Shown: piece after piece, positions 42,553 to 50,327 of the stretch | Numbering within the stretch: position 1 is the first letter of the stretch | Layout: each line of letters begins with the position of its first letter | From: Acidimicrobiales bacterium | GTDB taxonomy: Bacteria; Actinomycetota; Acidimicrobiia; Acidimicrobiales; Poriferisodalaceae | Length of the DNA: 64,000 bases | Assembly (NCBI GenBank): GCA_041394185.1 | Contig: JAWKIQ010000003.1 | Coordinates: forward strand, 558,001-622,000 | Direction: 5' to 3' | The notes under the pieces: generated by a model | The model's input: only the letters and a program-made list of their open reading frames with translations | Databases searched by the model: none | Told to the model about the DNA's origin: nothing | Made by a program: the position numbers and the translations under genes

Positions 42553-43332
42553 TCAGTCGAGCGTGACCAATCCGTAGTGTCCGTCGTAGCGACGGTAGAG
42601 GACCTGGCCGCGGCCGTCGCCCGGATCTCGGTGGAATACCCGATCGGCACCGGTCGAGTCGAGGAACTCGCGGGCCTCCTCCAGCCCGAGTGTCGGTGCG
42701 ACCGCCTCGCTCATCTCGACGGTTGGGGGCATCGGGCCGCCCCCGTACTGGTCGGGGTCGATGACGCGCAGCAGATAGCCGCTGGACGTGCGTTCGAGCA
42801 CGCAGTCGCACCCGGCCTCGATACTGCTGAACAGATAGAACGAATGGTCTAGTTGCTCGATGTCGAACAAGGCTTCCTCGATGGTCATCGATCCATCCGA
42901 GAACGACTTGCTGCGAACGATCTCGCGATAGTCGCTGGGCAGATCGACGAACTCGGGCCGATCATTTTCTGAGGCCAGCATCGCCGCCGAAACCGATCCC
43001 TGCGACCGGTCGTGCTGGTGGCGCAGACGATCCTCGTGCCGTTCCAACCGGCGCTTCAGCCGATCGACCAGCAGATCTACCGCCTCGTCGACGGTCGAGG
43101 CCGCCACGTGGGCTCTGACCGGCTTGCGTTTGGTGGTGAGGGTTGCTTCGGCCAGCACCGGGCGGCTTCGGCCGGCCCGACCGTCGGCCACGAGTCTCAA
43201 CTCGACGTGATGGATGGCCTCGCGACAGCGGTCGGCCACCGCCGTCACCTTCTCGATCGCCTTGTGCAGTGACGGTTCACTGACGCCCCCCCGGTGGGAG
43301 ATCTCGAACCTGGTGTCGGCATCGGTCGACAT
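42553..43332 (-). CDS. hpf: Long-form ribosome hibernation promoting factor
   Basis: 259 residues from ATG 43332, with GGAGG 5 nt upstream. The N-terminal S30AE/HPF domain (about 1-100) has basic loops (TKRKPVRAHVAASTVDEAVD). Two C-terminal S30AE_C-like units follow (MTIEEALFDIEQLDHSFYLF and LGLEEAREFL...YDGHYGLVTLD). Long HPF dimerises idle ribosomes into 100S particles. It diverges from the DosR-like gene, with a DosR-type site in the shared 125-bp gap, which fits expression on entry into dormancy. Confidence 0.88.
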   Translation of the reverse strand: MSTDADTRFEISHRGGVSEPSLHKAIEKVTAVADRCREAIHHVELRLVADGRAGRSRPVLAEATLTTKRKPVRAHVAASTVDEAVDLLVDRLKRRLERHEDRLRHQHDRSQGSVSAAMLASENDRPEFVDLPSDYREIVRSKSFSDGSMTIEEALFDIEQLDHSFYLFSSIEAGCDCVLERTSSGYLLRVIDPDQYGGGPMPPTVEMSEAVAPTLGLEEAREFLDSTGADRVFHRDPGDGRGQVLYRRYDGHYGLVTLD

Positions 43333-43427
43333 GGAACCTCCGATATCGCCGTCGGTTGTCTGGAGTATCGACCCAAGCGACGGTCTGGGCAAGCTTCGAC
43401 CCGTTCAAGGGGGCCGAAACGGCGGAA

Positions 43428-43447
43428 TTCGGGACTTAGGGCCTAGT
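43428..43447 (+). promoter_or_regulatory. Candidate DosR-type box upstream of dosR/hpf
   Basis: TTCGGGACTTAGGGCCTAGT. The first 11 positions fit the mycobacterial DosR consensus TTSGGGACTWW exactly; the second half is degenerate, and the core GGGACTTAGGGCCT fits GGGNCNNNNGNCCC at all but one fixed position. It overlaps the upstream edge of a TAGTAT -10 box (43444-43449) that lies 8 nt before the dosR ATG. This suggests autoregulation and possible control of hpf. Confidence 0.55.
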
Positions 43448-43457
43448 ATCTCGACGC

Positions 43458-44117
43458 ATGGACAGACCCGACGGGCCTATTCGCGTGTTCCTGCTGGACG
43501 ACCACGAGGTCGTGCGCATGGGTATCGCCGCGCTCATCGAGGCCGAAGACGACCTCACCGTTACCGGACAAGCCGATTCGGCAGCGACCGCCATGGCCGC
43601 GGTGGCCCAAGCGCGTCCCGACGTGGCCGTGCTGGACGTTCGCCTGGGCGACGGCAACGGCATCGAGGTATGCCGAGAGATCCGATCCACCCATCCCGAC
43701 GTCGCCTGCCTGATCCTGACGTCGTTCTCGTCAGATCAGGCCATCGTCGATGCGGCAATGGCCGGCGCGGTCGGCTTCGTGGTCAAACAGGTCAAGGGCA
43801 ACGACATCATCGAAGCCATCCGCAAGGTGGCCACCGGCGCCAAGTTGCTCGACGAGGCCGAGGCTCGGCTGGCGCTCAGGCGCATCAACGAGTCCGAGTT
43901 CGGCGACGTCAATCGGCTCACCCCGCAAGAGCGACGGATCTTCGACCTAATCGGCGACGGCCACACCAACCGCGAGATCGCAGACGAGATGTTTCTGGCC
44001 GAAAAGACGGTCAAGAACTACGTGTCGAACCTCTTGACGAAACTGGGCATGTCGCGGCGCACCGAGGTCGCGGCGCTGGCCGCCCGTCTCGACGAGCGCG
44101 ATCACCACAACGACTGA
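43458..44117 (+). CDS. DosR/DevR-like response regulator
   Basis: 219 residues. The receiver domain has the acidic pocket (LLDDHEVVR), phospho-acceptor D60 (VAVLDVRLGDGNGIE) and K110. The LuxR-type HTH (about 150-210) includes AEKTVKNYVSNLLTKLGM, nearly identical to the DNA-recognition helix of DosR as I know it; K183, K186 and N187 correspond to the DNA-contacting K179, K182 and N183. It should control hypoxia/dormancy genes. No kinase is adjacent; the candidate partner is the receiver-kinase at 49176. Leaderless start. Confidence 0.88.
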   Translation: MDRPDGPIRVFLLDDHEVVRMGIAALIEAEDDLTVTGQADSAATAMAAVAQARPDVAVLDVRLGDGNGIEVCREIRSTHPDVACLILTSFSSDQAIVDAAMAGAVGFVVKQVKGNDIIEAIRKVATGAKLLDEAEARLALRRINESEFGDVNRLTPQERRIFDLIGDGHTNREIADEMFLAEKTVKNYVSNLLTKLGMSRRTEVAALAARLDERDHHND

Positions 44118-44221
44118 CAAGCGGGTCGCTGGTTCTCCCGAACCCACCGAAGGACCCTTGCCGGCCGAGAGTGGCCACCCGATGCTGAACTCGTGGTGGC
44201 ACAACTCCACGGGGTCAGCCA

Positions 44222-45145
44222 ATGATCGCGCTGTGGGCGTCGGCGGTCGTCGTCGGACTGGCTCTCGCCGTGTTCGCCAGTCACCAGACCCTCGACTCGG
44301 CCCGCTCTCTGGCGGAACGGCTGGGACTGTCGACGTTCGTCATCGGCCTCACGGTGGTGGCGATAGGTACCGACCTACCCGAGATCGCCAACGGGATCAT
44401 GGCTTCGGCTACCGGCCATGGTGACATCGTCACGGGCGACGCCCTCGGGTCGGCGGTGACCCAGGTGACCCTGATCATGGCGATCCTTTGCTTGATCAGG
44501 CCCTTGGTAGCCGATCGAGGACTAGTCGCCGCCAGCGGTTTGGTCACCGTGCTGGCCCTGCTCGTGGCTGCCGCCTTGACGGCTGACTCGCAGTTGAGCC
44601 GGACCGACGGCGCGGTCCTGGTGGCCTTCTGGTCGGCCGGCGCCCTGGCGATACACCGCACTGGATATGTCCACACATCCAGGCAACAGAAGCTGTTCGG
44701 CCGCGGGACCTGGACGGACCTGCGTGGCCTGGTCGTTGGCCTGGCGGGCGTGGGCGCAGGCGCGACGCTGGCTGTGACCGGTTTCGCCGAGGTCGCCGAT
44801 CGCCTCGGTTTGCCCGAGTTCGCCATCAGCTTCTTGCTGCTGTCGCTGGGAACGTCTCTGCCAGAGCTCGTCGTCGATGCTGCGGCCATCCGTCAGGGGC
44901 AGACGTCGCTGGCGCTTGGTGACCTGATCGGGTCTTCTTTCGTCGATGCCAGCCTGGCGCTGGGGATCGGCCCTTTGCTGTTCCCCATCTCGGTGTCGGG
45001 TTCGGCGTCGAGTGCGGCGCTGGTTTCGGCGCTGGCGGTGGCGGCCGCAGTCGCGATCTTGATGGCCAGGCGCAAGCATGCGAAGGGCACGGCGGCGATG
45101 CTGGCGACGGTGTACGCCGCTTCGTATCTGGCAATACTGGCGTGA
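44222..45145 (+). CDS. CaCA-family cation (Ca2+/Na+) exchanger
   Basis: 307 residues, about 10 hydrophobic segments, two inverted alpha-repeats: GTDLPEIANGIMASATG with GDALGSAVTQ, and GTSLPELVVDAAAIRQG with GDLIGSSFVD. These are the ion-binding motifs of YrbG-type exchangers. It likely extrudes calcium or balances ions at the cytoplasmic membrane. The first repeat has Asp where Ser is usual (GTDLPE). It lies between dosR and the second usp, in the same orientation. Confidence 0.85.
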   Translation: MIALWASAVVVGLALAVFASHQTLDSARSLAERLGLSTFVIGLTVVAIGTDLPEIANGIMASATGHGDIVTGDALGSAVTQVTLIMAILCLIRPLVADRGLVAASGLVTVLALLVAAALTADSQLSRTDGAVLVAFWSAGALAIHRTGYVHTSRQQKLFGRGTWTDLRGLVVGLAGVGAGATLAVTGFAEVADRLGLPEFAISFLLLSLGTSLPELVVDAAAIRQGQTSLALGDLIGSSFVDASLALGIGPLLFPISVSGSASSAALVSALAVAAAVAILMARRKHAKGTAAMLATVYAASYLAILA

Positions 45146-45149
45146 CCGA

Positions 45150-45169
45150 ACCGGGACCTTTGGCCCTTT
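45150..45169 (+). promoter_or_regulatory. Candidate DosR-type box upstream of usp operon
   Basis: ACCGGGACCTTTGGCCCTTT. Its core GGGACCTTTGGCCC fits GGGNCNNNNGNCCC at every fixed position. It is 52 bp before the ATG of the usp at 45222 and starts 4 bp after the end of the exchanger gene. It could drive the usp-CBS-APH/AAA-kinase-receiver-kinase operon. Confidence 0.55.
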
Positions 45170-45221
45170 GTAGTCGGCGCTCCAGAAACCACGATTGACC
45201 TGCAACCCGGGGAGGGCACAA

Positions 45222-45683
45222 ATGCGACACATTGTCGTGGGTATCGATGGTTCGGCTGCCTCCAGGGCAGCCTTCAGAGAGGCTATGGCCGAAGCCCAGT
45301 TCCGCGAGGCCACACTGGTGGCGTTCCACGCTGTTCCCATTCCGGTGACGACGGGCGTCGAGTACGTCTCGATCGACCTCGAGACCGTCCAGCAGGGAGG
45401 CGAATCGTTCCTCGAGAACGAACTGGCAGCGCTGGCCGGCGAGTACGGGGGCGAGTTCCCGGTTCCGGTCCACGGCGAGGTACGCCTGGGCCACTGTGGT
45501 GTGCAGTTGATCAACGCGGCAGAAGAACACCCCGACGGGCCCGCCGAGCTGGTCGTTCTGGGCAGCCGTGGTCTGGGCGGATTCCGCGGCTTGCTGCTGG
45601 GGTCGGTTACGACCTACGCGGTCCACCACCTCAAGACCATGCTGCTGATCGTGCCGGCCCCAGACGAACACGAGGGCGGTTGA
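45222..45683 (+). CDS. Universal stress protein, single domain
   Basis: 153 residues from ATG 45222, with GGGGAGGG upstream. Starts MRHIVVGIDGSAASRAAF and has the full ATP-binding motif GSRGLGGFRGLLLGS. The stop overlaps the next ATG (TGATG), so it is coupled to the CBS gene. First gene of the signalling operon of the island and 52 bp behind a DosR-type box. Confidence 0.9.
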   Translation: MRHIVVGIDGSAASRAAFREAMAEAQFREATLVAFHAVPIPVTTGVEYVSIDLETVQQGGESFLENELAALAGEYGGEFPVPVHGEVRLGHCGVQLINAAEEHPDGPAELVVLGSRGLGGFRGLLLGSVTTYAVHHLKTMLLIVPAPDEHEGG

Positions 45684-46084
45684 TGACTTCGATCGACTCC
45701 GAGGTAGGGCCGTTCGTAGCCGATGCCTCCTGTGTCGCGGGGCCGCGGGCAACCTTGCGCGAGGTCGCAAGAGCGATAGCCGGCTCAGATCAGACGTTAT
45801 GCCTGGTCATCGATGACGGCGACGTCGCGGGCGTGCTGTCGGAGGGCGACATCGTGCGGGCTCTGGCTGAAGGGGCCGATCTCGATCAGGTGTGGGCGGC
45901 CGATGTGATGACTACGGCTCTGGTCACGATCTCGGCCCGCTCGTCGCTGCGCGAGGCGGTCGACACCATGTTGGCGGCACAGACGCACCAGGTCCTGGTG
46001 CTCGACGACGACGTCGTACCCGGCCTGCTCAGCCTCACCGACACCGTCGAGGCTTTGACGGCAGCTCGCGAATGGTCGCGCTGA
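45683..46084 (+). CDS. CBS-domain pair protein (HRP1-like)
   Basis: 133 residues made almost entirely of two CBS motifs (ARAIAGSDQTLCLVIDDGDV then LSEGDIVRAL; REAVDTMLAAQTHQVLVLDDD then SLTDTVEAL). CBS pairs bind adenine nucleotides or other ligands. Size and context match hypoxic response protein 1 (Rv2626c) of the mycobacterial DosR regulon. It is coupled to usp upstream and followed after 19 bp by the APH-AAA gene. Confidence 0.85.
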   Translation: MTSIDSEVGPFVADASCVAGPRATLREVARAIAGSDQTLCLVIDDGDVAGVLSEGDIVRALAEGADLDQVWAADVMTTALVTISARSSLREAVDTMLAAQTHQVLVLDDDVVPGLLSLTDTVEALTAAREWSR

Positions 46085-46103
46085 GGAACACCCGGAAGTC
46101 GAA

Positions 46104-47591
46104 GTGTCGCAGCACCAGCCCTACGCAGCCATAGCAGAGACCCATATCTCGGTCGTCAGCATGGTGGGCGATCGCGCCTACAAGTTCCTCAAACCGATAC
46201 AGACAGCCTTTCTCGACCACTCCACCGTCGAATCCAGGCGCGATGCTCAGCAACTCGAACTGGAGCTGAACCGCAGGATGGCGCCCGACGTGTATCTCGG
46301 CGTCGCCGAGGTGGTCGAGAATGGCACCCCCGCCGACTATGTCCTGGTCATGCGTCGCATGCCCGCCGATCGCCGGCTCGCAGGCCTGTTGGGCACGACC
46401 GAATCCAGCGATGCCCTTCGTTCGGTGGCCAAGGAGATCGCCAGGTTCCACGCCTCGCTCGAGCCCAGCGAGGCCGCCGCGTCGTGCTCGGGCCCCGATG
46501 CCGAGTGGACCCGGTGGGCGAACAACCTGGCCGAGATGCGCGGTGAGATGGTCGATCGCGGCCTGTTTGGCGATGACGAACTGGGCCGCATCGAAACGAT
46601 GGCCAAGAGCTACATCGACGGCCGACACCAACTGTTCGCCCGCCGCATCGAGCGCGGCATGGCTCGCGATGGCCACGGAGACCTGATGGCCGAGGACATC
46701 TTCGTTCTCGAAGACGGACCACGAATCCTCGATTGCCTCGCATTCGACGAGACGCTGCGATTGGGCGACGTACTTGCCGATATCGCATTCCTGGTCATGG
46801 ATGTCGAGAGGCTGGCCGGCCCCGAGTCGGCGGCCAGACTGCTGCGCTTCTATCAAGAGTTCTCCGCCGAGAGGCACCCCGCGTCTCTGGCACACCACTA
46901 CGTGGCATACCGGGCACTGGTCCGCGCGAAGATCTGGGCCCTTCGCTACCTGCAGACGGGCGACGTCGAGCACCGACGATCGGCAAGAGAACATCTGGGC
47001 CAGTGCCTCAGCCACCTGGGCCGAGCCAGACCTCGGATGATCCTGGTGGGTGGCGGACCCGGCAGCGGCAAGTCGACCCTGGCCGAGGCGATCGGCGCTG
47101 CGATGGGTTGGACCGTCCTCAACACCGACGAGGTTCGCAAGGACATCGCAGGCATCGGCCACAGCAACAGGGCTACGGCGGACGCCGAACGGGGCATCTA
47201 CACGCCAGAATCGACCGAGATGACATACCGCGAACTGGTCGGCGAGGCCTCGACACTGCTGGCCAACGGGGAAAGCGTCGTGCTCGACGCGTCGTGGTCG
47301 GTGGATGCCCACCGCGAGATCGCAAGGCGAGCGGCTGCCGACGCGGGCGCACGTGTCATCGAGATCGAGTGCAGGCTGCCCGCCTCCATCGCCAAGGAAC
47401 GCATAGCCCGGCGGCTGGCCTCACCGTGGACGGTCAGCGATGCAACTCCCGAGATCGTCGACCACATGGCGTCCAAACGAGAGCCGTGGGACGAGGCGCA
47501 CCCCGTCGACACCACCAGCTCGAAATCGGAAAGCCGCGACCACGCACTGCGCTACATCGTCACCGAAGCAAACGAGGTTGCGACAAGGTGA
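46104..47591 (+). CDS. APH-like kinase fused to AAA/P-loop kinase (Rv2004c-like)
   Basis: 495 residues from GTG 46104. The N-terminal half (about 1-300) is aminoglycoside-phosphotransferase-like, with GHGDLMAEDIF (H191-D193) as the catalytic loop and LDCLAFDETLRLGD as the metal region. The C-terminal half has Walker A VGGGPGSGKSTLAEAI (about 315-330) and VVLDASWSVDAHREIA as in small-molecule kinases. The same fusion (Rv2004c) belongs to the DosR regulon in M. tuberculosis; its substrate is unknown. The end overlaps the kinase start (GTGA). Confidence 0.82.
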   Translation: MSQHQPYAAIAETHISVVSMVGDRAYKFLKPIQTAFLDHSTVESRRDAQQLELELNRRMAPDVYLGVAEVVENGTPADYVLVMRRMPADRRLAGLLGTTESSDALRSVAKEIARFHASLEPSEAAASCSGPDAEWTRWANNLAEMRGEMVDRGLFGDDELGRIETMAKSYIDGRHQLFARRIERGMARDGHGDLMAEDIFVLEDGPRILDCLAFDETLRLGDVLADIAFLVMDVERLAGPESAARLLRFYQEFSAERHPASLAHHYVAYRALVRAKIWALRYLQTGDVEHRRSAREHLGQCLSHLGRARPRMILVGGGPGSGKSTLAEAIGAAMGWTVLNTDEVRKDIAGIGHSNRATADAERGIYTPESTEMTYRELVGEASTLLANGESVVLDASWSVDAHREIARRAAADAGARVIEIECRLPASIAKERIARRLASPWTVSDATPEIVDHMASKREPWDEAHPVDTTSSKSESRDHALRYIVTEANEVATR

Positions 47592-48754
47592 ACGAGAGAG
47601 CGGCAGACCACAGCCAGGAGCTATGGCAAGGAGTGTTGGCCACGGCGGTCGATCCGATCGTGCTGATCGACGAGGCCGGCATCATCCTGCAAGCCAACGC
47701 GGCCACGGCGAAGGTGCTGGGTCACGACCCCGAATTCCTGAAGGGCCAGAACGTCTCGGTTCTGATGCCCGAGCCCTATCGCTCGCGCCACGACGACTAC
47801 ATAGGCCGGTATCTGACCACCCACGAAGCCCGCATCATCGGCATCGGCCGCGAGGTCGAGGCGCTGCACGCAGACGGTCGACTCATTCCGGTCGCTCTGG
47901 CAGTGAGCGCCACCGAGACGCCCATGGGGCGCTTGTTCACCGGAATAGTTCACGACCTGACCGAGCGCAAGCGCATCGAGCAGATGCTGCGCGACTCCAA
48001 CGACACTCTCGAACACCGCGTTCAGCAGCGAACGGCCGAGCTGGAGGCCTCTATGGCCGAGCTGGCGCGCTCGAACCGCGACCTCGAACAGTTCGCCTAC
48101 ATCGCGTCCCACGACCTGCAGGGGCCCCTGCGCAACGTCAGGCAGGGCCTCGAGTTGCTCGACGAGCACCTCCGCGAAATAGCCGGAGACATATTCGACG
48201 ACGAGGCAGACACGCTCAGGCACCACGTGCTCGACAGCGTCGAACGAATGGACGAACTGATCAAGGGACTGTTGTCCTACTCGAGGGTCGAACGAACGGG
48301 GGCGTCGGTCGATACTCGCGTCGATCTCGCGAGCCTGGTCGACGACGTGATCGACGAGCTGACCTTCCAGACCGAAGGAATCTCGATCCAGGTTTCGCCC
48401 ATGCCCTACGTATCGGGCGATCGTGTACAGCTGCGCCAGGTTCTGTCGAACCTGATCCAGAACGCGATCAAGTACAGGTCAGAGGAACGACCCCTCGAGA
48501 TAAAGGTCGCTGCGATGCCCGAGGGCGGCAGCTGGCGCATCTCGGTTACCGACAACGGCATCGGGGTTCCTCCAGATCAACAACCCAAGGTGTTCGACCT
48601 GTTTCGCCGTGGCCATGTCGGCTACCCGGGCACAGGGCTCGGGCTGGCGATCTGCCAACGCATCGTCGAGCGACACGGCGGCACCATCCAGGTGAACTCG
48701 GACGGCATCAACGGCTCGCAGTTCTCCTTCACTTTGAAAGGAGCGCGCCCATGA
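47588..48754 (+). CDS. PAS sensor histidine kinase with FixL-type heme-pocket residues
   Basis: 388 residues, no membrane segment. The PAS domain (about 10-125) contains LMPEPYRSRHDDYIGRYL and RIIGIGREV. In FixL the heme ligand H200 and the O2-switch R220 are 20 residues apart in the same motifs; here H68 and R88 keep that spacing, while the FixL H214 position is R82. A coiled coil (about 125-165) leads to HisKA with H175 (YIASHDLQGPLRNV, phytochrome-kinase style) and HATPase (NLIQNAIKYRS, DNGIGVP, GTGLGLAI). Probably an O2 sensor; heme binding is inference. It overlaps both neighbours by 4 bp. Confidence 0.85.
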   Translation: MNERAADHSQELWQGVLATAVDPIVLIDEAGIILQANAATAKVLGHDPEFLKGQNVSVLMPEPYRSRHDDYIGRYLTTHEARIIGIGREVEALHADGRLIPVALAVSATETPMGRLFTGIVHDLTERKRIEQMLRDSNDTLEHRVQQRTAELEASMAELARSNRDLEQFAYIASHDLQGPLRNVRQGLELLDEHLREIAGDIFDDEADTLRHHVLDSVERMDELIKGLLSYSRVERTGASVDTRVDLASLVDDVIDELTFQTEGISIQVSPMPYVSGDRVQLRQVLSNLIQNAIKYRSEERPLEIKVAAMPEGGSWRISVTDNGIGVPPDQQPKVFDLFRRGHVGYPGTGLGLAICQRIVERHGGTIQVNSDGINGSQFSFTLKGARP

Positions 48755-49179
48755 CGTCTGGGTCCATTCGGATGCTCGTGGTCGACGACAACCCCCTAGA
48801 CATCCGTGCGCTGATACGCGCCGCGAAGCGGCTGGGTCTCGGCCACGAGTTCCAGGTGGCCACGAACGGCGATGAGGCCATCGACCTGCTGAGGGAGTGG
48901 GCCGACGAGCAGAAGTTGCCGGACATGATGCTGTTCGACCTGCACCTGCCCGGAGTCGACGGCCTCGACCTGCTGGTGCACCGGTCCAGCGTGCCCGCAC
49001 TGCGCGAGATCCCCACCGTGGTGCTGACCACGTCGTCGGACGACACCGACATCCGTTCGGTATACGAGGCCGGCGCCAGCGCATTCATAACCAAACCAGC
49101 CGATCTCGACGGCTGGTTGGATGTCATAGCGAAGATCGACGATTTCTGGTTCAAGACCGCCACACTGCCTCCTAGATGA
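48751..49179 (+). CDS. Single-domain response regulator (Rcp1-like)
   Basis: 142 residues forming only a receiver domain: acidic pocket LVVDDNPLD, phospho-acceptor D63 in MLFDLHLPGVDG, the threonine in VVLTTS and K115 in FITKPAD. Stand-alone receivers of this type follow phytochrome-like kinases (Cph1-Rcp1) and shuttle phosphate. Both ends overlap the flanking kinases (ATGA), so all three are made together. Confidence 0.9.
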   Translation: MTSGSIRMLVVDDNPLDIRALIRAAKRLGLGHEFQVATNGDEAIDLLREWADEQKLPDMMLFDLHLPGVDGLDLLVHRSSVPALREIPTVVLTTSSDDTDIRSVYEAGASAFITKPADLDGWLDVIAKIDDFWFKTATLPPR

Positions 49180-50240
49180 ACGGGCTGGCAGACCTGCGCG
49201 TCCTCCTGGTAGAGGACAACGAGATCGACGCGCGCTCACTCAACCGCATACTCGAGCGCGACAACTCGACGCGCTTTCACGTCGAGAGGGCCTGCGATTT
49301 GGCCGAGGCGCTGCAGGCGCTGGACGAGGGTGCCTACGACTGCGTGCTGCTAGATCTGTCACTCCCGGACTCCGACGGGCTCGACTCGATCGACCGTGTC
49401 GTCGCCGCGTCGCCGGCTTGCCCAATTGTCGTCCTGACCGGATACGACGACCCCGCAGTTGCCGTACAGGCGGTCGATCACGGCGCCCAGGACTACCTGT
49501 TCAAACAAAGGGTCGACACCGAAACGGCTGCCCGTTCGATTCGTTATGCGGTCGCCCGATATCACGCCGAACGGCAACTGTCGACGGCCCGGGCCCGGCT
49601 TCGCGTCATGGACGATCGCGACCGCATTGCCCGCGACCTCCACGACACCGTGATCCAGCAGCTGTTCGCCACGGGCATGACACTTCAGGCCGCCCTGGGC
49701 CGCATAGACGAACCGGCGCTGGCCGAAACCGTGTCTCGCTGCGTCGACGACATCGACGCGGCGATCAGCCAGTTGCGATCGGCGATATTCGACTTGCACC
49801 AGCCGACCGACCAACTGGCCGACACCCTCACCGAGATCGCCGGCGCCGCCAGGGCCAGCTTGGGCTTCATGCCCGGGGTCGTCATCGAGCGTGCTGACAA
49901 TGCGCCCAAGGTGCCTCCCGCGATACAGCGCGACATGGCGGCCACCGTGCGCGAGGCGCTGGCCAACGTTGCTCACCACGCCGAGGCCGATTCGGCGACA
50001 GTCACCCTCGAGATCACCGCCGATTTCATCCATCTGGCGATCGCAGACGACGGCAGAGGCGCTCTGGCGACCGAGGAACACCAGGACGAGTTTCGCGGCA
50101 ACGGCTTGCTGAACATGGAGCGACGGGCACAGACCCACGGAGGGTCTTTCGAATTCGACACTTCCGCGTCGGGCACGACGGTTCGCTGGACGGTTCCCAC
50201 CGAGACCCCCGCCGACGACGCCTCGAGGCACAACACCTAG
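49176..50240 (+). CDS. Receiver-HisKA_3 hybrid kinase (DosS-like catalytic core)
   Basis: 354 residues. N-terminal receiver with D60 (CVLLDLSLPDSDG) and K110 (DYLFKQR), then a HisKA_3 helix with H156 in DRIARDLHDTVIQQLFATGM, very close to the DosS/DosT kinase core, and a HATPase domain (REALANVAHHAEA, DDGRGA, GNGLLNMERRA). It lacks the GAF heme domains of DosS, so its activity is probably set by phosphorylation of its own receiver. NarL-type regulators are the usual partners of HisKA_3 kinases; the DosR-like protein at 43458 is the best candidate. Confidence 0.88.
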   Translation: MNGLADLRVLLVEDNEIDARSLNRILERDNSTRFHVERACDLAEALQALDEGAYDCVLLDLSLPDSDGLDSIDRVVAASPACPIVVLTGYDDPAVAVQAVDHGAQDYLFKQRVDTETAARSIRYAVARYHAERQLSTARARLRVMDDRDRIARDLHDTVIQQLFATGMTLQAALGRIDEPALAETVSRCVDDIDAAISQLRSAIFDLHQPTDQLADTLTEIAGAARASLGFMPGVVIERADNAPKVPPAIQRDMAATVREALANVAHHAEADSATVTLEITADFIHLAIADDGRGALATEEHQDEFRGNGLLNMERRAQTHGGSFEFDTSASGTTVRWTVPTETPADDASRHNT

Positions 50241-50327
50241 GCAGGCGTAGTCGGACGGTCGCGGGCCAACGGCCATGGTGACGTTCTGCCCTGTTCTCGT
50301 CGATGTGGCATTGGTCATCGTTGTTCC

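Noticed and set aside
44118..44221. GGACCCTTGCCGGCC as a DosR-type box before the exchanger gene
   Set aside because: The half-site spacing is two bases too long for GGGNCNNNNGNCCC and the outer bases do not match.
46035..47312. 425-codon minus-strand frame opposite the APH-AAA gene
   Set aside because: No recognisable domain, while the plus strand has intact Walker A and APH motifs.
50263..50276. GGGCCAACGGCCAT as a third DosR-type box before the last usp
   Set aside because: Only part of the second half-site fits; kept as a remark, not as a feature.
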